Assembly: GCA_943704495.1 (NCBI GenBank)
Contig: CALSCR010003644.1
Location: forward strand, 1-23,443
Direction: 5' to 3'
Length of the DNA stretch: 23,443 bases
Source of the DNA: Pigoraptor chileana
Taxonomy: Eukaryota > Opisthokonta > Filasterea
The notes beneath the pieces are model-generated. The model made no database searches. It worked only from the letters and a program-made list of their open reading frames with translations, and had not been told where the DNA came from. Position numbers and translations under genes: made by a program. This document shows, piece by piece, positions 11,399 to 18,867 of the stretch; position 1 is the first letter of the stretch; the number at the start of each line of letters is the position of its first letter.

Positions 11399-11722
11399 TG
11401 GACCACAAAATATACCCTTGAATACCACGGTCTGCAATGTGACTGTTGTGTCGTCATCTCTTTGTAGATTGGAAGTTTCGCCTAATATACCTATGCGCGT
11501 TGTAAACGATTGAAAAAGCTGAAACGTCTCAGAGTGTGTGCTTCTGTTTCACCGCCGGTTACCGGCCGGCCGGCCGGCGGGCGCGAAATTCAAATTTTCG
11601 ATGTGCCAGAGTTGTAACAGTCTGGCTACAGCGGCTGCAGTCGGACCACTTTTGTTTTTTCTTGTACTACAGAACACCCGAACTCAGAGAAAGTATTGCC
11701 GCAGGGCTGCGGAGAAAGCGGT
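11399..11722. other. Intergenic: 5' flank of ANKLE2, 3' flank of AAR2
   Basis: Short spacer between two genes in the same orientation. It contains a (CCGG)4 self-complementary block at 11562-11577 and, on the minus strand, a possible small 5' UTR intron of ANKLE2 (donor-like GTATAT at 11490 to acceptor-like GCAG at 11432). No coding exon was recognised. Confidence 0.45.
11562..11577. repeat. (CCGG)4 self-complementary block
   Basis: Four perfect tandem CCGG units, self-complementary on both strands, embedded in a longer GC-rich stretch about 165 bases upstream of the ANKLE2 ATG. It could be a promoter element or a hairpin; function unknown. Confidence 0.85.
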
Positions 11723-14114
11723 TTAATCGTCGAGAGAGAGTCCATTAAGTTCCGATTCACTCACAATAGTCGGTGCATCCGCGTCATCTTCCTCCTCGTC
11801 GCCAAAATCAAACTGAAACTCTCGCGAAATGTGAACTCTGAATTTGATGGCGCGCTTGTATAATGTTGCCTCGGTGGTTGACGGATCGAGCGACGAAAAA
11901 AACCGCTGTGGAATTAGTATTAATAAAAAAATATTAGTGTCCACATTCACCCCAAAAAGCAAAGAGAGGAAAGTGACTACAGCGTTGTAAAATGCTGCAT
12001 CGCATGTGGTGTGATGAGGGGCGGATCGAATAAAAGAAAAAGAATTTCTCACCCGAAGCACGACCGATAGGAAATTTTCCCGCGACATTGCATCCACGAA
12101 AAAGTCTGAAGGTATTTCTTTCATCTGAAAGTGTATCACTTCTGCAGATTGCATATAAGCATGCATCAAATGAGAGCACAGTTTCCAAGGGTTGTGAATT
12201 TCGACTGGTAACAGCATGGAAAAGACCATAGGAGTGCCCGGTGACACGCATCCAACAGCAGTCTTGCAAAATCACCGACAACAGTGACAACAGCAAGAAT
12301 GACCACAAAAAGACCCACCAATAAAGTCGAAAAAGAGCGCCGGTGACTCGCGGATGGCGGACTCTGAGAAACCAAGCAGCTTGACAAGGCCTTTCCAGCG
12401 CTCAAACGCATCAAATGACTGCCCAATGAGAAACGCCACAAAGGCCACCTGCAATTCGCCCAGGATGCACTTGTCATCTGCAGCGCAGTCCATCACGTCA
12501 AAGGAAAACGCACATATTGCTTATAATGTCAGTGATCGTCGTTTCGCTATGCAAACATAAGCGTGGTAAAAGCAGAGCAAAACAAGGAAAGCCTGTTGTA
12601 TGGCTCATAATAGACCAGTGCTTCGCCAATCATGCATAGCAGACCTACAAAAATAATGCAAGGCGCACACACGCACACACACATAGCATATACACACACA
12701 CGCACACCACAGACACGACATACACACACACACGTGACATACACCGTCCCCTGCCATACCTCCACCGTAACGAGTGCGCGAAATGTGCTGCAGGATGGGC
12801 GTGTTGTCCATGGCGACCCGGGTCACATCCTCCCCTGCAACAGATCCACTTGAAGGAAGCCGTCGTGGGATTTCAGTGTAGCTGCACGCAATATTAGGCA
12901 GAGGGAAAGTCACGTGGTGGCCGCGCGCTTAAAAATGACCGCAGACATGACACACAGTATAGCCCACACCACCTCCAATAATAAGTTGACAGAGGGTGAG
13001 ATTTCTCATAATGACAAACAAGCAGCGTCACTGTGTTTGTGTCCATGACCCACGTGATTGACGAGAGGGCTCCACTATCGTCAGGGAACAGAGCGTCGTA
13101 TACTCGTCGGGAGGACGCAAAGCGTGTAAATCCGCGCCATTTTGCCATGGACTCGTCCATTGGAAACGGTCCCAAATATCGCTCGATTTCACGAAGAGCT
13201 GTAAGCAAACGAGTTTTAAAAGTTACGTTAGTTGTGTGCATTACCGGTGGATGTGCGAGTAATGATGTAACTGCACTGATGCTTCGCACACAAACACATA
13301 CACACATACACACAAACACATATGCACATACACACATACACATATACACACACACGTATATACGCATTCATACACACATCGAAAATGTAGCACTGATGAT
13401 TGGCACACAGACACAACATATAAATATATTCACACACGTATATGCGCATACATACACTCATCGACCATGTATAATTACGTGTATGCCGGCTTTCTGCGTG
13501 CGTGCGCATGACGATAGAACGATATAACGGGCATGGAACAACAGCAAACAAACCAAATGACACGGGGACGCATCATGATGCAACCATCAGCCATACCCAC
13601 ATTCGCCGCGCTCAGCAAATGTCGCGGTGAGCGTGTCGTCCACTTCAACGCACTCGGTCTGCGAATTCCACTTTCGCACAAGAATCTGCATGAACACACA
13701 TTGTGCATTGAGTGATCCCGTTCAGAAGGCGACCAGTCAACAGGTGCAGTTGGGTAATCGCAAACGACACTTGCCCAATGCTCACCTCACGCTCTTGAAA
13801 CCAGTGGAAGAAGCCATCTCGCACACCCGTCATTCCTTCCTTTGCCGACACCGAGCTACATTCGTGCACCGAACAAAAATTAAACAGTTAGTCGCAACTG
13901 GTATGTGCATCGCATGATGAGCGCCGCACGCCAGACATTCTTCCTACCTGAAGTACACAAAATGCAAGCCCGGTGGAATCATCTTCACTCCCTTGAAGCG
14001 CGGCCCCGTCGTCCACGAGTTGTAATCGATTCCAAACTCGTTCCCCTCGGGCATCCCAATGAGAATCAGGTTGCCACCAACCTCAAACATGCGCGTGGCC
14101 AGATCAGGATCCAT
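11723..14114 (-). CDS. AAR2: AAR2 splicing factor, U5 snRNP assembly chaperone
   Basis: Eight minus-strand exons (14114-13948, 13855-13786, 13685-13601, 13198-13054, 12881-12760, 12477-12319, 12141-12053, 11905-11723) give 339 residues with consistent phase at every join. The N-terminus begins MDPDLATRMFEVGGNLILIG and continues with EFGIDYNSW, FKGVKMIPPGLHF and, across the first intron, SSVSAKEG. This is the strongly conserved AAR2 N-terminal domain, and it fixes the start codon. Further conserved blocks are REIERYLGPFP (exon 4), ILGELQVAFVAFLIGQSFDA with ERWKGLVKLL (exon 6), EIPSDFFVDAMSRENFL (exon 7) and an acidic tail. Human AAR2 has 384 residues. In yeast, Aar2 binds Prp8 during U5 snRNP biogenesis and keeps Brr2 off until release; a like role in the nucleus and cytoplasm is expected. 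The exon 4 end (GTGGGT donor at 13053) falls in a variable loop and is the least certain junction. Confidence 0.95.
12666..12736 (-). repeat. TG/CA microsatellite in AAR2 intron 5
   Basis: CA-rich on the plus strand, TG on the coding strand, with scattered GC and TA interruptions. It lies in the donor-proximal half of the intron between the exons ending at 12760 and starting at 12477. Confidence 0.85.
13273..13470. repeat. Degenerate tandem duplication with CA microsatellite in AAR2 intron 3
   Basis: Two adjacent copies, 13273-13388 and 13390-13470, share the same beginning (GCACTGATG), an internal CACACACGTATAT word, a CATACAC word and the same end (CATCGA then ATGT). The first copy is longer because its internal CA tract is expanded. 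The duplication lies wholly inside the 402-bp intron. Confidence 0.8.
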
Positions 14115-14242
14115 CTTGATGTGTGTTCCTGCCTCTTAGGTGTGTGTTTGTCTTGATGGCTGTGTCTGTTTTCATCTTGCCATTAGATCACTTACACCTG
14201 GGTCGGTTTTTGCTATCTCACGGCACAACCAGTGTGTTACGT

Positions 14243-14266
14243 TAGGGTTCAGGTTCAATAACCCTA
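14243..14266. repeat. Inverted repeat with TAGGGTT arms
   Basis: TAGGGTT at 14243-14249 and its exact complement AACCCTA at 14260-14266 are separated by ten bases, so a 7-bp hairpin is possible. It lies about 130-150 bases upstream of the AAR2 start codon. Confidence 0.7.
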
Positions 14267-14523
14267 GCCCAAGTGCCCCAAAGCAGCCGAATCGCACGAC
14301 CTGGTGGGAGTCGGACGTTTTGTTTGAAATTGTTGAAACACTCAAATTAATAATCACGGGTGGGATTTGTTCTGATCCATCACTCCACGTGTGTCGCTGG
14401 CCATGTGCGCTGCGAAACCGGCGCCGAGATGCCTTTGATTCGTTAAAAGAAAAGAAAACTTCAACAACAATTCGAAGAACGCAAATACAAGTGAGTTAAG
14501 GCACTTTGAGGATATAAAATGCA

Positions 14524-14569
14524 TGTGTGTGTGTGAGAGGTAATGTGTGTGATAATGTGTGTGTTTGTG
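14524..14569. repeat. TG-rich microsatellite, intergenic
   Basis: Interrupted GT/TG tract on the plus strand between AAR2 and the channel gene. Confidence 0.8.
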
Positions 14570-15067
14570 TTCTTTGTGTTTTGAAATAGCTCGCCACTGA
14601 TGAGAAACATGTCTACATTTTAATCTGATTTTTGGTGAAGATACCAATCATTTGCACGTCAGTCTGAGGCGAACTTTACCTGCTGATGCACATAGTCACA
14701 TCCTATTCCTTTCCAATTGATTAATGAATGTGCTCCCATTTGTTTCTTGTGTATGTGTGCTTTCTGGCAGTGCTTTCTAGGTGTGTTTTTCGCCGGCGCC
14801 GAGAACAACGATTGGATGCGAACATTGTGTTTGCGCTTTAATAAACAATGCCCGAAACCGACGCCTGTTTTTTTATGTTTCCTGTCGTTGGTAACTGAAA
14901 TACTGTCAACACTAAAACAATTTAATGTGTGCGCCGCCACATTGTGTGCACCTGTATCTCTTGACTAAAGGTGATGCGAATAGTGAGAAACCAATACGAA
15001 TCAATCGCAAGCAGAATAGTTAATATCGATCGCGCACCCTGGATGAGAGGGCAAATAAGTTTATCAT

Positions 15068-18000
15068 TTACTTGTCCATCTGCCTAGATTCCCTTCGCAG
15101 ACTGGGTGAATCACGCGGCGAGTCCGTATTGAGCGAAGGGATGCGCGTGGCAGAAGGCCTCTCGGTGATCACAGAGCAGGTGGCCACCAAAGTCTTCTGA
15201 TTCGTAATAGGAGGAAGCGTGTCGTGAGCCGACGAACTCGATGTCGACGTCTTTCGGGACGAATTCTGCGACTCTGACATTTTCCTGAGGACCTCCTGCA
15301 CAAAGGACGGCTGCCGCGATCCAATGCCAGGGGGCGATGCGGTCTCCGTGTCTGCCGCAGCGGGAAACACCGACGACCGCCGCGAAGACGCAAGGCTCTT
15401 GATGATAGCGGGGATGGACGACCGGCGACGACGGCGCGCCTCAGCGGCCTCCTTCTCCTCAGCAGCGCGCTGCTCCTCCTCCTGGGCAAGCCTCGCCTCC
15501 TCCTTTTCAAGCCTCTCTGCCTCCTCCTTTTTGCGCTGCTCCTCGTCTTCGGCGTCCTTCTTCTTCTTTTCCTCTTCCTCCTCCTTGCGCTTGCGGTCGC
15601 GCTCTTTTCGCTCTGCAACAGACAGCGTGATCTTCTCCGCAACGGACGGATACTTTTCCATGATGACGTTGAAGTCGTCGCGTGTGAGGACGCACAGATT
15701 ACAATCGGTCTTGGCCTTGCACGTTGCCGTTCGCCGCCCCTTTTCGAAAAGAGCAATCTCGCCTGCGTGGGCATGACGTGTGCAGCCAAATGTAAAGGCA
15801 TGGAAGGGGTAAAAGGAAACATCAGCAAAGGTGGCGACTGCAATTCCCAGGGGAACGACTGCTAATCAGGACTGAATAAAGTGCCCCACTGCAGTGACAA
15901 AAGCCGCATATTCTTACCGAAAAAGGCGCCTTCCTTAAGTGTGCAGAACGTTTTCGTCTCGTCGCCCGACATGACATCAACTTCGCCCTTTCGCACGAAA
16001 TACATTTCCTGGCCTTCCTCTCCTTGCCTGCGCACGCGTGTGTGTATGTTCATATATTTTTAGTTTGGCTGTCGTTAAGTACCACTGTTTGATCCCCCTA
16101 ACAAACAGTCCACATTAAAGCTCATTGCAATTGCTCGCGAATTCCAAACCACCAATCAGCTGTGCGTGCTTTTGTCACCGTGATGGCACGCACACACACA
16201 CATACATACACATACACACATACACACACACACACTTACACACATACACACACACATACACACATATACACATGCACACATGCACACATACCCACCTAAA
16301 AATGTACCACGATTTGAGGACAGTGAGCGGCTTGAGCGACATTGCAAGAGCGTTGCGAAAGCCCGAGTCCGTGTCCTTGAAGAGGGCGACGCTTTGCACA
16401 AGATTCATGTACAAAAAGTTGGCGACCGATTGCTGCAGCATCGGCGGGAGATCCAGGAAGAGATTTGCCTCGTCCATGCCCTGATTGAGCTGCCATCGCA
16501 CCTCGTAGCTATCGCGAATCTTCTTCTGAAGCGGTATTGGAAAGTTTTTCTCACGCATGTAGTCCTTGATAATTTCCATCCGAAAATTGTGTTCCTCGCC
16601 TGAGCATAGGCGGCGTTGAGATTTTGATGTCACCAGGTTAGTGCCGCGAAAAACAAACGATCGACACCAAACACATTCATGCACTCAAAACACACAGAAG
16701 CACACACACACACATGCACACAAACACACATGCACATGAAAACACTTTTGTATATAAACTCACAAAAGCACAGAAACCCTCCTCTGAAACAAAAGACAAC
16801 AAAAAATTTCATGTTGAGGGCAAAGCACATCAAAAACCACACAAGCGAGAGTATTATGTGTCATAAGAGAGAGATGTAGGATTCGCGACAGTGTCTTAAA
16901 CGCTGTGCCCATGGACTCCTCATGTCATGAGAGAGAGAGAGAGGGAGGGACGAACCTGCTTCGTTCAATGCAGACGACGTGTCGATTGCGCGGATCAGAG
17001 ACGCAATGGAGCCGAAAACGGATCCATAGAGCAGCACGCCGACGATAAACTCGAACACTTCGTACAATTTCTCCCTTTCGCTCTTCATCTCGCGAAAGTT
17101 GTAAACAATCATTCGCATGGCCCAGTGCGCCGAATAGATATATCTGCCCATGCGGCAATAAGATGGAGTGCAAGCAAAGAAAATAAAAACTGTCAGCGAA
17201 CTGTGCACCAGTTCTTGGATGATGCCCCAAGAGAGGTGGCAACTTCTCAACATGTAAGACGCCAGAATGAACACAGCATGTTCTCCGCAGCAGCCGACAG
17301 AATAGCGATACTTACTTGGAGAGAAGCTTTTCGTCGCGCGCCCTTCCCGGTTCCTTGGGATGCATCGGCATGTTGACAAAGCTCGTCTCCTCATCGACGA
17401 GATGCTCCGACACAAACCAGAAAAAGCACGCGTCATAGTGGCTGAGAAGGAGAAGAACAATGAGGTTCTTCATTAGGCGGCTAATTGGCTTCGATAGGCC
17501 GGGAATCCGCAGGTCCAAAAAGTGCTTGATCAGCGGCCGGATGCGCAGCAGGCGGGGGAGGCGCAGAATTGCCCACCACATGTACTCGCCGAGGAATAGC
17601 GGGATAAGATCAAACGGGATGGAGCAGAGAAGGTCCGGCCAGAACCACGTGCGTCGGTATTCCGCAAAAATATCCTTGAGGTCTGTCTTTTGCACGCCAT
17701 AATCGTCGCGGATGACAGTGCGCATGATGACCACCATGTCAATCAACAGGCACGCGTTTGCAATATAGTCCAACGCAAGCCACGCCGCGGTGTGCGTTTC
17801 ATACGGAAATGCCATCGTAAAAGGTACGATCATGAGAATGTAAACGCAAACAACATCGTACACGTGCGCCCAGTAGCGGAGAAGGCGCGAGTTGCGCTCA
17901 ATGGGTTTATGCAGGCTATCGAGAAACTTGCTGAATCGCGAAGTCGGCACCGAATGACGACGCTTCAGCACAAAGCCACGCGAGGTCAACAATTCTACGG

Positions 18001-18100
18001 CGTCGACAGCATCTTCGCGGACAGTGTCGACGACAAGCTGTGTCTGGGAAATCGGCTGGACGGACGACGACCGCCCAAATAAGCGGTGATAGAGGCCCAT
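15068..18100 (-). CDS. Cyclic-nucleotide-gated-type channel with aberrant pore loop
   Basis: Five minus-strand exons (18100-17316, 17143-16956, 16599-16296, 16027-15918, 15762-15068) give 693 residues with matching phase. Membrane segments: S1 about 78-98, S2 106-125, S3 153-170, S4 about 175-190 with regularly spaced Arg (LRLPRLLRIR), S5 about 210-232 (SHYDACFFWFV), S6 about 289-312 (EFIVGVLLYGSVFGSIASLI). A C-linker follows from 326, then a cyclic-nucleotide-binding domain (about 390-505) with FRQGEEGQEMYFVRKGEV and an intact phosphate-binding cassette, FFGEIAL...GRRTA: Glu464 and Arg473 sit where the ribose and phosphate contacts fall in the family. The C-terminus has a strongly charged coiled coil (about 512-578) and a Ser-rich tail. 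The pore segment (residues 263-288) starts YIYSAHW as in CNG channels, but lacks both GYG and TTIGETPPP. Gating by cAMP or cGMP at a membrane is expected; ion selectivity cannot be predicted. The ATG at 18100 is the first in frame. Confidence 0.9.
16188..16290 (-). repeat. TG/CA microsatellite in channel intron 3
   Basis: About 100 bases of interrupted CA repeat on the plus strand (TG on the coding strand). It begins within a few bases of the GTGGGT donor at 16295. Confidence 0.9.
16687..16735 (-). repeat. TG/CA microsatellite in channel intron 2
   Basis: Interrupted CA repeat on the plus strand within the 356-bp intron, again TG on the coding strand, here close to the acceptor. Confidence 0.8.
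16889..16943. repeat. Dispersed repeat copy A plus GA microsatellite
   Basis: A 31-base block at 16889-16919 matches 23354-23384 at 27 positions without gaps, including a perfect 16-base core at 16904-16919. A short GA run follows (about 16929-16943), as in the other copy. It lies in channel intron 2. Confidence 0.75.
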
Positions 18101-18867
18101 TGTGGCAAAATTGGCGCACAATAAACCCTCAAAGAAAACAAACGGACGCTTTCGCAGTCCCCCGTCAAAGGGGAGCTGCACGTGAGCCACTCAGTCAGAG
18201 AGACGCATGCATTCCCAACTTTTGAGGGGGAAACCGCACAGATTGAAAAGATGACGAGCACCAAACGTTCGGAGTGACAATTTGGTTTCTATCTGAATGT
18301 GTTCTTTGTCAGTTGTGGGATTGGGATTAAAGCCAATTTGCTCAGATGAAGACAAATCTGTCAAGATGAAGAGACAAACGAGAGCAACAGCCGTGTGTGA
18401 TTTCAAGATATACGCGTGCGTGTGTGCGGGCATACAACTTCGCGAGAATATGCTCCCCGCGGCACACACGGGCACCATCTGCCACTACCGTTTGCACACC
18501 ACTACTGCAACTGCAATGCCAGTCCGTCAGTGACTGTGTGTGTGTGCGTGTGTGTCTGCGACGACCAATCACAACTGAGAAGGAAATACTCGCGCCCATG
18601 GCAACGTCCCTTTGATTTGAAAAATAACACTCGTTTTCGCCTCATTTTCACACTCATCTCAAATTAAAAGAGCTCTATGCCGTCACGCCCTTTCCAAATT
18701 GGCAAATACCAAACTTCAAACGCCAAACTAAGCCTAAAAAGTACCCTCCAATACCTTATATGGTCTACAATCTATTATTAGAAATGAACGCCCATAGTAA
18801 CATGTTATTTAAATAATAGTTCACTTTTTAGTTACCCTTGTAACAATCAAAAACGAGATGCAGAATT
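18101..18867. other. Intergenic: 5' flank of channel gene, 3' flank of receptor kinase gene
   Basis: No coding exon was recognised. It contains a TG tract near 18535-18556 and an AT-rich stretch at about 18670-18840 with the palindrome TTATTTAAATAA near 18805 and a small GTTAC/GTAAC hairpin near 18830. The frame of the channel gene stays open upstream of its ATG to about 18190, but has no ATG there. Confidence 0.5.

Larger units (their letters stand above)
14115..15067. other. Intergenic region upstream of AAR2
   Basis: About 950 bases with no recognised exon: 5' flank of AAR2 and 3' flank of the channel gene, both on the minus strand. It contains an inverted repeat resembling TTAGGG telomere words at 14243-14266 and a TG-rich tract at 14524-14569. 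Open frames here lack family features and are probably chance. Confidence 0.5.

Noticed and set aside
10821-11513. Plus-strand open frame of 230 codons
   Set aside because: It is the antisense shadow of the ANKLE2 first exon, whose minus-strand product has clear LEM and ankyrin motifs.
13054-13060. Alternative ends for AAR2 exon 4 further downstream, near 13030-12960
   Set aside because: Later GT sites give poor donors or the wrong phase; the GTGGGT at 13053 is in phase and resembles other donors of the gene.
13280-13470. Regularly spaced CA-rich repeats considered as a CRISPR-like array
   Set aside because: They are simple-sequence repeats inside a eukaryotic intron, with no constant repeat and unique spacer pattern.
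15169-15843. Second minus-strand frame of 224 codons, extremely Arg-rich
   Set aside because: It is an out-of-frame reading of the last channel exon; the Arg-rich composition comes from the Glu/Lys codons of the real coiled coil.
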